From: Aphidius gifuensis | Taxonomy: Eukaryota > Arthropoda > Insecta > Hymenoptera > Braconidae | Direction of reading: 5' to 3' | Assembly: GCF_014905175.1 (NCBI RefSeq) | Contig: NC_057793.1 | Span: 7,688,001 to 7,752,000, forward strand | DNA length: 64,000 bases | Shown: in pieces, positions 49,495 through 59,859 of the stretch | Layout of the letters: every line of letters starts with the position of its first letter | How positions within the stretch are numbered: the first letter of the stretch is position 1 | Notes under the pieces: model-generated | Database searches by the model: none | Seen by the model: the letters and a program-made list of their open reading frames with translations, nothing else | Told to the model about the DNA's origin: nothing | Program-made: the position numbers and the translations under genes

Positions 49495-49968
49495 TTACTT
49501 TATTCAAGTTGGATATTTTTTTATTTTTTACAAGTCGATCCTGAAAATTGATTATATGTATATAGTGAAAATGACAATTTTTCAATTCATTATAGATGAG
49601 CATTAGCGATTATGAATAATTAAATTTTAAAAATTACAAACGAAAGTAGAGTGCTTTTTAATTATGATAAAAAAAAAATAATAAAAATTTGGCATATTTT
49701 TAGTATTAATTTATTTGTGTCGATGCAATAGAAAAATTTTATCAGCTTATTTACAATAATTATTTTCATTATTTTTTTTTATCATAATTAAAAAGCACTC
49801 TATTTTCGTTTGTAATTTTTAAAATTTAATTATTCATAATCGCTAATGCTCATCGAGTATATAATGAATTGAAAAATTGTCATTTTCACTATATACATAT
49901 AATCAATTTTTTAAAATCAACTTGTGAAAAATAAAAAAATATCCAACTTAAATAAAGTAAGTTTAGTT
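49495..49968. repeat. Palindrome of about 470 bp between divergent peptide genes
   Basis: Left arm about 49495-49690 and right arm about 49770-49968 are reverse complements with few mismatches, around a loop of about 80 bases. Shared markers read inward are AAGTTGGATATTTTTTTATT, TATATAGTGAAAATGACAAT, CATTAGCGATTATGAATAAT and GAGTGCTTTTTAATTATGAT. Each arm carries the upstream region and candidate first-exon donor of one peptide gene, so the palindrome is effectively a duplicated, divergent promoter. Confidence 0.85.
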
Positions 49969-50101
49969 ATATATAAGCCGTAAATATAAAATTGAATATA
50001 ATAGTAAAATAATATATTAATACAATTTATTTATTTTTTTAAATTAAAATTATTCAATCACTTTATTATATTTTAAATTTTTTTAAAATAATTAATTTCA
50101 G
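49957..50101 (+). other. Putative 5'UTR intron of peptide gene 2
   Basis: GTAAGT at 49957 and TTTCAG at 50096-50101 bracket a 145-bp intron that ends exactly before the start codon. The same donor and acceptor arrangement is conserved at the two other paralogues, which supports it. Confidence 0.6.
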
Positions 50102-50422
50102 ATGAAGAGCATATCAATGTTGGTATTAATGATAGTTTTTGGTTTGAGTACACATTTTTGTGTAATTTTATCGCACGATTTCAATGAATTCGACGATCCC
50201 AATAATGAACGAAAGTCATGGAGATACGGGAATATCAGGGATACTACATGTGACTATGAAAATCAAGGATGTCACGAAGGAAAATGTTGGACAAAATGTG
50301 CAAGTATATTAAGAATGTGGTGCTATTCTAGAAAAGACAGTGGCCCAAACGCAACTACATGTGACCATGATTTAGATTGTAGGGCATGTTGGAAATGTGC
50401 AAGTACATGTTTTTGGTTTTAA
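50102..50422 (+). CDS. Ten-cysteine secreted peptide, paralogue 2
   Basis: 106 residues. Signal peptide about residues 1-24 (MKSISMLVLMIVFGLSTHFC). It has an acidic, Asn-rich spacer longer than in the other two (EFDDPNNERKSW). The ten-cysteine frame is the same except for six residues between the first two cysteines, with GKCWTKC, MWCYSRKDSGPNAT, DCRACWKCASTCFWF. It differs from paralogues 1 and 3 at many mature-region positions while cysteines, the Trp residues and the NAT sequon are kept, as in a fast-evolving secreted family. The start is set by the AG acceptor immediately upstream. Function unknown. Confidence 0.8.
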   Translation: MKSISMLVLMIVFGLSTHFCVILSHDFNEFDDPNNERKSWRYGNIRDTTCDYENQGCHEGKCWTKCASILRMWCYSRKDSGPNATTCDHDLDCRACWKCASTCFWF

Positions 50423-50514
50423 TGATCAATTATCAATGTTGAAATAAATATCAATGGTAATGAGTGAAAATTTTTTACTGTATAAAAATTCCTAATTATT
50501 CATGTGTATTTATG

Positions 50515-51140
50515 TTTATTAATAATGTTTCCATTGATACTGGTAATCACCAAGTAATCCTCCAAAAATGTTATATTAAAATTTACGAAAATATTGTAAA
50601 CTGTAAAAATAAATTTATATTTATTCAAACATAATTGTTGTTGACTATTTACTGGAAGAGCATTATCTATTATGAATAATTATATTTTGCAAATTACAAA
50701 TAAAAATATAAAGTGCATTGTATACTTATGATAAAAAAAAAAAAAAATAATGACATAATTGTAAATTTTTGAAATTTAAATGATCATATAATCACTAATG
50801 TCCTTCGAGTATATATAATAAATTGAAAAATTATTGACAAAAATAATTATTGTTGATTACCTGATAAAATTTTTCTATTGCATTGACACAAACATAATGA
50901 GACATATTTTTTTGTAGAAATTTATTTGTTTTTCAAAAATTTTACTTGTTATTATTTTTTTTATTAATATATATGGGGCATTTTAAATGAGATCAGAAAG
51001 CAATGATTTTTATTTAGGTCGATTTTTTACGATATGATAAAAATACCAAAACAAATATCAATTCAATATATTTTTATATTTTTTTATTGATTTATTGTTT
51101 TGAATTGTTTTTGAATATTTTATCTTTTATATTAAACGAA
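50515..51140 (+). repeat. Accessory-block duplication, unit R3 copy 1
   Basis: 3' flank of peptide gene 2, duplicated at about 62590-63330 with changed order. Markers: CCAAAAATGTTATATTAAAA, AATATTGTAAACTGTAAAAA, GGTCGATTTTTTACGATATG, ATAAAAATACCAAAACAAAT. It contains a foldback repeat (about 50655-50830) whose two ends read ACTGGAAGAGCATTATCTAT and its rough complement TAATGTCCTTCGAGTATA. Confidence 0.75.
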
Positions 51141-52655
51141 ATGCAAATTTAATAGAAAGTAACTGAAAAATTAAAATTAAAAATAAGTTATATAAGCTTT
51201 TTAAAAATAATTCTATTTATGAGTCATTTTTTATTTCGATAATTGCAGCAAAAACAACAAGATTGTTGAAAATTTTCAGTATCACTATAATTTTCTTTTT
51301 CTGAATCACCACAATAATTTACCTGTAATTTTTATATACAAGTGATTCATGAAAAATGAATAATAATTTTTATTTTAAATTTATATATTATTACAGGGGA
51401 AAAAAAAAAAAATTCCATACCTCGAGATCTGATTGTATGAAATCATTGCAATGATTCTTTTTGCGCCATTATATTTATCAATATTAAAATATTATATTAA
51501 CAACAAATTTTTCAACATCATTTAAAGCAAATTGCAATTCAAAGATTTTGCATGCAATAACTTATTACACTTATGAGTTATGACAATCAAATTAATTTGT
51601 AAATTAATTGCAGTATACTGAAAAAAATTTAATAACATGTCAATGATCAATCAAAATAAAAATGGAAAAAAAAAAAAAAAAAACATTTTTAATATACTTA
51701 CAATTTGCTTACATGACAAAATAAATGTTTAAAATAAAAAACTACTTTGTATAAAATGGTATTTTTGATGTTCAATATTGCGGAAATTATCAACTGGTGA
51801 TACTTCAAAAAAAAATATAAGCTGTACCATATATTACTATATAAAATCGTAATACACAGTGTATGTTCACACGTTGTTACAAGCATACATATATACCTAT
51901 ATCATATAGGTATAGTACTTCTATATATGTATGATATCATATGCAGAAGAGTGCAAATGATAACGCGTTGTCGCGGTCAGATATATGTTTACATGAATCT
52001 CATGTTCGCGCATGCCTGCCTCAATGTATACAGATCAAAAACGTTGCCAGGCTGTATCAAACATGTCTATAAATTTGTCATACATATAATTACGGTGTGT
52101 ATAAAAAAAATAATATCTTGGTTGAATAAAAAGATTATTAACTTTATTATATTAGTCTCCACAATAAGAAGAATACTCCGAGGATATCTCAAGGGTTGAT
52201 TTACATACGTAAAATAAATTATGTATATATATATATCAGGATACTTGAAATATGAAGTGTAAACTTTGAATAATTAATTTCTTTTGTTTTGCAGGTTGTT
52301 GCGCGACACACTTACGTGATACATAATATGAAATTGTTTTAATACAATAATTAGTGAATCAAACAATTATAACAACATTTTAACTATATACGTGTTAACG
52401 TATTTTCTTCATTCAAGACATTTTGAAATATATAAATATACGAATTTATGGTAATATCATTTTTTTCTCATATATATTATATGAACAAACAAACTATATG
52501 CAAATAAATAATCAATAATGAAAAAGCCTTGAATTCATTAAGGGATTACACGCAATTTTAACTTGACACAACAAAGAATCATATAAAAATATAAAACTTC
52601 ATTGGACATTTAATGACCAAAAAAATATAAATTGTTTTTTTATACAGTCAACAAA
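51141..52655. other. Upstream region of the ionotropic receptor gene
   Basis: Noncoding. Around 51930-52080 lies a notably less A/T-rich patch with several CG dinucleotides (ATGATAACGCGTTGTCGCGG) and an open frame of 90 codons that matches no family I know. A TATACAG acceptor-like site just before the receptor start codon (52641-52647) hints at a noncoding first exon upstream. Confidence 0.4.
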
Positions 52656-54506
52656 ATGATTCTCATCAACGTGGGATTGTTACTTTTCATAGTGACATCA
52701 AGTAAATTAATATCTTGTACAGAATTAGATTCAAAAAATTTAAAATATAAACTAGCAAGTAAATTTGGACTCAATGATGTTTCAACAAAAAGTGAAGTAA
52801 TCAAGAATAAAGATTTATTACAAGCTTGTCTTGATGATTTTGTGACCTCTCACTTGAAGAAACAGCCAAAAATCATTACAGTTATTCTGAATAAACACGT
52901 TAAAATGTCAAATATTTACTTGGAAGAAATACAAAAAAGTTACCCAACATTTGTATTTACTGAAGACTACAACGGTCAAAATAATATGAAAAAAACAAGA
53001 ATGAATATTTTTATTTTATTGAGAAACCATAATGATCTTGATGATTTTCAAATAAAAATTCATCAAATTAGTAGTCGTGGATCGACATATACAGTATTCT
53101 TAGTTGATCATTTTAAAAATAAAAAATTATTCATCGAAGAATCAAATTTATTGATTAAATTATTATGGATTAAAAAAATAGCAAATATTGTTATAATTGG
53201 TTTTGTTGAAAATTATTATCTAGCAATGAATAGTAATGAATTTAAACCAAATATACTCAGAGAACCAATGGATCCAGTGATTGTTGGCCAATGTCAAAAT
53301 GGAAAATGGATAATAAATATTACGTTATTTGAACCAATGAAAATGAATAATTGCTCTGTAAATGTTGGCTATTTGAATAATGAACCGTACATGTATGCTG
53401 TTAAACAAAAAAATAATAATAAGCTTGAATATAAAGGTATTGATTTATCGATATTACGAGTTGTCGCAAATCATCTAAATTTTACAATTAATTTATCGGA
53501 AATCCCAGGCACTGAAAATGATACAAAAACACAAAGAATTGCTAATTCATTTGACAGCAACAGGTCCTATGATATTGTTATTGGTGGTATCACATGGCAA
53601 CCAACATTTGATATTGATTACACAATTCCGCATGATGTTGCACAATTTGTTTGGCTTGTACCAGTAAAACTTAAGAGGACTAAATCTATAGCATTTCCTG
53701 ACAAAAAATATCAATGGATATTTTCAATAATTGCTGTTATATTATTTCCAATAATTGTCAAGTTTATAATATTCCATGAAATTTCATCTTTGGAAATGTT
53801 TGCTATTTTTCTTGGCATACCATACAATAGAAGACCACTCAGATTTTCATTCATAATATTTCTCATGTTTTGGTTTTTCCTCGGTTTCATGTTAGCACAA
53901 TTATTATCATCAGCATTACTAAGAACGGTAAGAGATCAATCTTATGATACAAGTCATACAATAAAAGAATTAATAAAATCAGGAATAACGATCGGTGGTT
54001 TAAAGGATACAAAAAGTTTATTCATTGGAAATAAAACATTTGAAAATTATAAAGAATTTGAACGTATTGAGTATGAAAAAAAACTCCAATATTTAATTAA
54101 TGGTCAAGATGGTACAATGGCTTTATTAGTGGTAATGAACGATTTAACAGTCAATATAAAAAATGATCCTGCTTATGTACGTCTATTACCAGATGCTTCA
54201 GCAAGTATTCCACTTAGTTTTGCAGTATGGCATGGTTTACCATATGTCAATGAACTCGATATTATTTTACAAAGACTTATAAGAAGTGGTATTATTACAC
54301 ATTTTCGTCAAATTGAAACAAAAAGTCGCGATATTGAATCCAACCCAATTATCTCAATGTCACTTGATTATTCTCAATGTTTTTTAATACTTGGTATTGG
54401 TTTTGCAATTAGTTCAATAACTTTAATTTTTGAAATTATAAATTTTCGATTCAAATTAATTGATCGCATTCATAGTGTTTATCTTAAATTTGCTCACCGA
54501 GTTTGA
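52656..54506 (+). CDS. Divergent ionotropic receptor (IR family), single coding exon
   Basis: Variant ionotropic glutamate receptor, the insect family used in chemosensation; ligand unknown. Intronless frame of 616 residues; ATG at 52656 chosen because it starts the signal peptide MILINVGLLLFIVTSS. The N-terminal about 220 residues are poorly conserved. The ligand-binding lobe S1 follows (VGYLNNEPYMYA, KGIDLSILRVVANHLNF, YDIVIGGITWQPTFDIDYT). TM1 is near residue 353 (WIFSIIAVILFPIIVKFII), then the pore region EMFAIFLGIPYNRRP, TM2 near 395 (FSFIIFLMFWFFLGFMLAQL), lobe S2 (IKSGITIGGLKD, ASIPLSFAVWHGLPYVNE) and TM3 near 575 (CFLILGIGFAISSITLIF). This order is the IR architecture. The intronless divergent form is typical of lineage-expanded IRs. 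A truncated relative of the 5' end lies at 61361. Confidence 0.9.
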   Translation: MILINVGLLLFIVTSSKLISCTELDSKNLKYKLASKFGLNDVSTKSEVIKNKDLLQACLDDFVTSHLKKQPKIITVILNKHVKMSNIYLEEIQKSYPTFVFTEDYNGQNNMKKTRMNIFILLRNHNDLDDFQIKIHQISSRGSTYTVFLVDHFKNKKLFIEESNLLIKLLWIKKIANIVIIGFVENYYLAMNSNEFKPNILREPMDPVIVGQCQNGKWIINITLFEPMKMNNCSVNVGYLNNEPYMYAVKQKNNNKLEYKGIDLSILRVVANHLNFTINLSEIPGTENDTKTQRIANSFDSNRSYDIVIGGITWQPTFDIDYTIPHDVAQFVWLVPVKLKRTKSIAFPDKKYQWIFSIIAVILFPIIVKFIIFHEISSLEMFAIFLGIPYNRRPLRFSFIIFLMFWFFLGFMLAQLLSSALLRTVRDQSYDTSHTIKELIKSGITIGGLKDTKSLFIGNKTFENYKEFERIEYEKKLQYLINGQDGTMALLVVMNDLTVNIKNDPAYVRLLPDASASIPLSFAVWHGLPYVNELDIILQRLIRSGIITHFRQIETKSRDIESNPIISMSLDYSQCFLILGIGFAISSITLIFEIINFRFKLIDRIHSVYLKFAHRV

Positions 54507-55124
54507 TTTGTGCTTGAGAAATAATAATAATGATAATAATTTTAAAATCTGTATCATCTTTTTAATGCAAATTTTTCACTGTGATATATTTGAATATGAT
54601 ATGATATGGAGAAGTTATTGTGTGTGATATAAATATTGTTGACCTTGAACAATGCAACTTGATTATTTTCTAGTGTACTGATAAACATATCATAAACATA
54701 TACTAGTAAATTAAACTGCTCAACTGAATACATAGTGGCATTGGCTTGGTCAGGCATAATTTTTTAAATTACTTATTATCAAATAAATAAATTTGTTCAA
54801 TTACACTAGCAATTAATTTTTTTTCATAATTTTACTCACAATACTAATAAGACAAATAAGATGTTTAACTATATATATTGCGTGCAAAATTAATTGGCTT
54901 GCTATAATTCTATAAACTTATAATTATCGATTGTTGTCAGTTTTTATTAATACGCATACATAAAAGATTGATTAATATTTTGTATCATGAATTTTGAAGC
55001 ACCATGTGATATAAATTGAATTCAAAACAACATATTTTAACTAGAATTGTATCTAATGTAATTGATGTGTTATAAATGGAATAATAAATAAAAAAAATAA
55101 AAATGAAACGAAATATACATATAT
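54507..55124. other. 3' flank of the ionotropic receptor
   Basis: Noncoding A/T-rich sequence with AATAAA signals near 55082. No exon or RNA gene was recognised. Confidence 0.4.
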
Positions 55125-55699
55125 AGTTAGATTTATCTTTAAATAAGCTATGTGAATCTATGTTGATAAAATCAGAATTTGTACTTCAATAATAATAATA
55201 ACAAAGTATTGTATAAATTAAAAATTTGGAGTAAACTATTTTTGATTTTAACTTTTGTTGAAATACAAATCTGACTTTCACCAGTACAAATTAGCTCACT
55301 CAATTATCGTCAAGAATAAAAAAAGGTAATTAAAAATATTTATTTTTCACACAATCATGTTTTTTTTTCATGCTTGACTCGAAGCACTAACATATGGTGC
55401 CTCTTGATCAATAATGAATGAACTCAAGGTCACCCAGTTTTAATAATCTAACAAAACAATCATAAAAAAATAAAATTTCATTGTCAAGCCAATTTTTTTT
55501 TTTATTTACGCTATCAATTAGTTTTTGCATAACTTTATTGAATGAAAAGTAAAACAATCACATATTACTGTTATACAATGTTTGATAACAATTTGACTCT
55601 TACGCATCAATAAAAAATTGCAATTTAAAAAAAAATACTATAATTATTATTATGTAATATTTAATCTGATAATTTGACTTTATTTATCGATATTAAAAT
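55125..55699 (+). repeat. Accessory-block duplication, unit R2 copy 1
   Basis: Direct duplicate of 60645-61180. Markers: GAATCTATGTTGATAAAATC, AATTTGGAGTAAACTATTTT, TTAGCTCACTCAATTATCGT, CAATGTTTGATAACAATTTG. The two copies differ by scattered substitutions and small indels. It lies directly after the intact ionotropic receptor; the second copy lies directly before the truncated receptor relic, so the receptor and its flank were probably duplicated together. Confidence 0.8.
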
Positions 55700-56170
55700 A
55701 CCATTAAAAAATTTATTCAGCAACATAGCTTTTTTTTTTTTTTTTTGCCAATTCAATATTTAGAATTTTATAAAATATTTTTCGATTATTAATTATAAAT
55801 TTTTTATATCGTAACGAAAATAATATTTTTTCATTTCTATTTTTTTTTTTATATATAATAAAACATTGGAAAAAAAAATAAAAATTTCAGATTTTTCTCC
55901 GGTGAATCATCAAATATTATTTGACTATACTATACCTGGATTCATTGTAATTGATTGCGTGAACTTGAATCGTCGAGGTCTATACTCTATATCAACTCCA
56001 AGGTTTTTATATATATAAAATATATTTTTAGATAACAATATTCTAAATATTCCAACGTGGAATAGAAATAAAAATAAACTTAAAACTAATGATAATTATC
56101 AAAACGAAAATAATAAAAAAAAAATAAAAACCATCGACAGGTGATTAATATTTTTCAATAGTTTGATAAC
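55700..56170 (+). repeat. Accessory-block duplication, unit R1 copy 2
   Basis: Related to 46955-47454 and 61635-62205 but more diverged; it keeps TTTTCTCCGGTGAATCATCA, ATTATTTGACTATACTATA, GGTGATTAATATTTTTCAAT. It contains a TATATA microsatellite at about 56200-56225 just past its end. Confidence 0.65.
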
Positions 56171-56819
56171 AAAAAATGTGTTAAATTAATTTTTTTTCAA
56201 TATATATGTATATATATATATATAGGTATATTTTTTTTTCTTTATTTCAGATAACAGTATTCTAAATACTCCATCGTGGCATATGAAATAAGAATTATTA
56301 GTCGTATTAAATTATTAAAAAACCTTCACCAGAAAATTAATATTTTTTTTTTATTAAAAATTTATATATACATATCATATAATTATAATTGACAAAACGG
56401 CAAATTATTATTACTATTATTATTATTATTATTGTTGTTGTTGTTATTATTATTATCATACGTTTACATTTTAATGTTATATATATAATAAAGATTCTGC
56501 GGAAAAAGGGTAGTAAATACAAGAACTATATATATGCTGATTAAAATTGTTAATTAATATAAAAAATTTTCATCGTAATTTTATTTTTTATTAGTTTATA
56601 TATTTTGTTATAATGAAAAACAATAATAATTGAGAAATATTATTACGTCGTTCAGCTCAATTAAAATTTAAAAACTTCAAACAACCTTCCCAACTATTAA
56701 TTTTTTTTCTTGAACTTATTCGTTAATTTGTATTTTAATTATTTTCAATTTAAAAAAAAAAATATTTTTTCTATAATATTACAATTTTAATTGCCAAAAA
56801 AAGTTCAGTGATTTTTTAT

Positions 56820-57260
56820 TTATGTTTAAAATTAACAATATTTGATATTTCAAAGGAAAATACAGTAGTTGTTTATTTCAAACAAGTCAAAAAATAAGAT
56901 AAATACAAGAAATAAATTTAATTTTTTAATCAGCTTATAATAGTTATACCCATCGTATGAAACTATAACAGACATACAATTACAATTAATTGAATATATA
57001 TTCAACAACAATTATGTTTGAATAATAAATTTATTATTTATTTTTACAGTTTACAATATTTTTTAAAGCTTTAATTTAACATTTTTGGAAGATTATTTGC
57101 TGATTACCAACATCAATTGAAACATCATTAATAAACATTTGAATTTTTATGAATATTCTTTTTATTAAATTGTAATTTTATCTGACGGTATTCTTATCTA
57201 CTATCCTTTTTCCGCAAAATACTTAAAATATGTGACATTAAAAGTATAATAATAATAATA
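56820..57260 (-). repeat. Left arm of the inverted repeat around peptide gene 3
   Basis: Reverse complement of about 59870-60330 with indels. Markers: TTTCAAAGGAAAATACAGTA, ATACCCATCGTATGAAACTA, ACAGACATACAATTACAATT, CTACTATCCTTTTTCCGCA. The arms lie about 2.6 kb apart and enclose peptide gene 3 and the LINE insertion. Confidence 0.75.
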
Positions 57261-57269
57261 ATATATTGT

Positions 57270-57519
57270 TAGTCTCATTTTATTTGCGTCGATGCAATAG
57301 AAAAATTTTATCAGCTTATTAACAATAATTATTTTCATTATTTTTTTTTTATCATCATTAAAAAGCACTCTATTTTTATTCGTAATTTGCAAAATTTAAT
57401 TATTCATTATCGCTAATGTTCTTCGAGTATATAATGAATTGAAAAATTTTCATTTTCACTATATATATAATTAATTTTCCGAATCAACTTGTGAAAAATA
57501 AAAAAATATCCAACTTAAA
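57270..57519 (+). promoter_or_regulatory. Upstream region of peptide gene 3, homologous to one palindrome arm
   Basis: Matches 49720-49956 (CGATGCAATAGAAAAATTTT, AAAAAGCACTCTATTTT, TTCGAGTATATAATGAATTG, CCAACTTAAATAA). This conserved block precedes the candidate first-exon donor in all three peptide genes, so it probably holds the promoter. It is separated from the coding exon by the LINE insertion. Confidence 0.6.
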
Positions 57520-59397
57520 TAATGTAAGTTTAATATTTATTATTTATTTATTTCTGTGATTATTCGTTACTAGCGAATTTTGACACATCTTTTACATATA
57601 TAACTTAAATCTACTTCTCATTCTTTTCATTCTTTACCATACATCTTTACATTTTATCCACTCTGTACATTTGCATACCATTTTCCTCTTTTATCCTTTA
57701 TTATCATTTATTTATTTCCTTCATTTACTTTTAAACATTGCTATTATTTTTTCTATCTCTCTTTCTCTTGCTTATTTTTTCTTCCTTCTCCTTTACCTTT
57801 TAACAGAAAAAAACATAACAAACAAACACAATATACATATTAATAAACAATTGAACAGGTATACATTAACTTTTTTTTAACATTACATATTTTTCTTCAT
57901 TTTACATTTTTTTTTATCAACTTTCATTTAACCTATCTCACGTCTTGTCATTTCATGTCATATTTTAGGTATTCCCCTCTTTCCCCTACAATACTCTCCT
58001 TCTTTTCCCACTTTTATTTATTCACTCCACTTTTTCTTTTCCAGCGTTCCCGTCCTCTCATTCCAGTTCCATTCCTCTCTTCCAATCAGTAGTTTCTGAT
58101 ACTTTGCATGTGCTGTTTTCCCTCTCTTGGTTTCCTCTCTTGCTTTATCTCTAAGCCATTTTTGTACCCCTTTTTCTCTGTCTGTCATATCGTCGTCAAT
58201 CCACATATCTGATCCTTTTAACTCTCCTTTGGCTATCATTATCATTCTTTTATCTTCCCATGACAATAGCTTTACTTTTATTTCATTTTCTTTAACTATT
58301 TCAATTTCCTTGACTTGAATTTTACTTTTTAGGTACTTCTCCAATTCTTTTTCTATATTTTCTTTTGTGTTCCATGTTTCTGGAATGCACCCTGTTATAC
58401 ATATATTACATTTTCTTTCTTTCCTTCTTTTCCATTCTTCTCTCATTTGTTCTTCTGTTAATGCTTGAGGTTTACATTCATCATTGTTCATTTTATACGC
58501 CTCATCATTAATTTCTTTTTCTTCTTTTTTCACCACTTTCTTTACTTCTTTTTTAACCACTTTCTTTTCTTTTTCTTGACTTTCCTCCTCACTACTTAAT
58601 TCTTCTTCTTCTTCTTCTTCTTCTTCTTCTTCTTCATCTTCATCAATTTCGTTTTCTGTGGTCTCTGTTTCATCATTTTCTGAGGACGTTGTATTATCTT
58701 CTCCTGCTATTAGTGCTTCATTTATACTGTCTTTTATTACTTTCACCATTCTTTCTTCTTTTTTCATTTTTCTTTCTTCTTCTTCTTTTGACAGTATCCT
58801 GCTTCTATTGCTTTCTTTTGCTGCTTTGCATTCTTCTTTAATTCTTATCATTGCTTCTTCTACTAGTTTTGTGATGTTAGACATTGCTTCTTTGATCATT
58901 TTTCTATTCTCTTCTTTTTCATTTTTCATTTCTTTTTTCCAGTCTTCTCTTTCCTTTATAAGGTCATTTTTAATTTTTTCATTTTCTTTCATTATCTTTT
59001 CCAGTGTTTTATTTAATTTCATTATTTCTATCTTTTTTGAAACCCCGGCTTTTTCTTCTTTACCATCTGGTGTTTCCTTGCTTCCATCTTGTTTTCTTGT
59101 CTTTTTCTCTGTTTTGTCCTCTCTCTCTTCAACTTTTTTTTCCGGTGATCCCGGTTTTTTTTCTAACCTCTTTTTATCTTCCATTTCTTTGACTTCTCGT
59201 TGCACTACTATTATTGCACTATTCTTTCAGTTTATTAGTTCCCCTTGTTCATCTTCTTTTCCTTTTTCATTTGTGCACTTTTTAGTAGTTTCCACCTTCT
59301 TTTTCCTTTTTTATTTTCCTCACAAAACTAGACCCTTCGGACCACACTTCTTTACACTTACATTGCTCTACAGCGCCTCTCTAATGTAAGTTTAATA
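57520..59397 (-). mobile_element. ORF1-only non-LTR retrotransposon (half-LINE) with 16-bp target-site duplication
   Basis: Identical 16-mers TAATGTAAGTTTAATA at 57520-57535 and 59382-59397 flank an 1846-bp insert in minus orientation. The 5' end (59381 downward) is GC-richer (AGAGGCGCTGTAGAGCAATG). The 3' end (57536 upward) finishes in an A/T-rich simple tail (AAATAAATAAATAATAAA). It encodes one long ORF1 and no reverse transcriptase, yet both ends and the duplication are present, so it is a non-autonomous derivative moved by a partner LINE. The homologous loci at 49957 and 49498 are uninterrupted, giving the empty-site comparison. Confidence 0.85.
58018..59205 (-). CDS. LINE ORF1-like protein (coiled coil, RRM-like C-terminus)
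   Basis: Open frame of 395 residues, unbroken. The first about 160 residues are Lys/Glu-rich and predicted coiled coil (KLNKTLEKIMKENEKIKND, EERKMKKEERMVKVIKDSI). An acidic run of Glu follows near residues 195-215, then a basic linker. The C-terminal about 130 residues look like the RRM-like plus C-terminal domain of insect LINE ORF1 proteins: CNICITGCIPETWNTKE, EIKVKLLSWEDKRMIM, WIDDDMTDREKGVQKWLRD, REEWNWNERTGTL. Such proteins bind the element RNA. The product would serve the retrotransposon, not the host. The antisense open frame (58658-59389) is a shadow of its biased composition. Confidence 0.8.
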   Translation of the reverse strand: MQREVKEMEDKKRLEKKPGSPEKKVEEREDKTEKKTRKQDGSKETPDGKEEKAGVSKKIEIMKLNKTLEKIMKENEKIKNDLIKEREDWKKEMKNEKEENRKMIKEAMSNITKLVEEAMIRIKEECKAAKESNRSRILSKEEEERKMKKEERMVKVIKDSINEALIAGEDNTTSSENDETETTENEIDEDEEEEEEEEEEEELSSEEESQEKEKKVVKKEVKKVVKKEEKEINDEAYKMNNDECKPQALTEEQMREEWKRRKERKCNICITGCIPETWNTKENIEKELEKYLKSKIQVKEIEIVKENEIKVKLLSWEDKRMIMIAKGELKGSDMWIDDDMTDREKGVQKWLRDKAREETKRGKTAHAKYQKLLIGREEWNWNERTGTLEKKKWSE

Positions 59398-59467
59398 ATA
59401 TAATCTATATTATAAGTATTTAATCATTTTATTATATTTTTAATTTTTTAAAAATAATTAATTTCAG

Positions 59468-59767
59468 ATGAGAAACATATTAATATTCGTAATAATAATA
59501 ATTTTTGGTTTGAGTAAACTTTTTTGTGTAAATTCATACCCCCTTGATAAATACGATGAATTCGATAAAAGTTGGGGCACTTTCTGGCGTCGTAAATGTC
59601 CCATAGATTATGGATGTAAAAAAAATAAATGCTGGTCAAAATGTGCAGATTCTTTAGAAATGTGGTGCTATACTAAAAAAGACGATGGCCCAAACGCAAC
59701 TGCATGTGTCGCCGATGATGATTGCCATGAATGTTGGAAATGTGCGGGTATATGTTTTTGGTTTTAA
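59468..59767 (+). CDS. Ten-cysteine secreted peptide, paralogue 3
   Basis: 99 residues. Signal peptide about residues 1-23 (MRNILIFVIIIIFGLSKLFC). The spacer is acidic/aromatic (KYDEFDKSWGTFW). The cysteine frame is C-x5-C-x4-C-x3-C-x7-C-x12-C-x5-C-x2-C-x2-C-x3-C, with MWCYTKKDDGPNAT, DCHECWKCAGICFWF; the C-terminal half is nearly identical to paralogue 1. An AG acceptor sits immediately before the ATG. The matching donor GTAAGT lies inside the LINE target-site duplication, at 57524 and again at 59386, so the gene can probably still be spliced. Function unknown. Confidence 0.8.
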   Translation: MRNILIFVIIIIFGLSKLFCVNSYPLDKYDEFDKSWGTFWRRKCPIDYGCKKNKCWSKCADSLEMWCYTKKDDGPNATACVADDDCHECWKCAGICFWF

Positions 59768-59859
59768 TGATTAATTATCAATGTTCAAATCAATATCAAC
59801 GGTAATAAGTAAAAAGTTTTTATTATATAGAATCATAATATGAAATTGTAAAAAGTAAA

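Noticed and set aside
51927..52199. 90-codon open frame in a less A/T-rich patch upstream of the ionotropic receptor
   Set aside because: No signal peptide, domain or paralogue is visible. The patch may be regulatory, but nothing supports a protein.
58658..59389. 243-codon plus-strand open frame rich in Ser and Phe
   Set aside because: It is the antisense shadow of the Lys/Glu-rich LINE ORF1 (AAR and GAR codons read as TTY and YTC).
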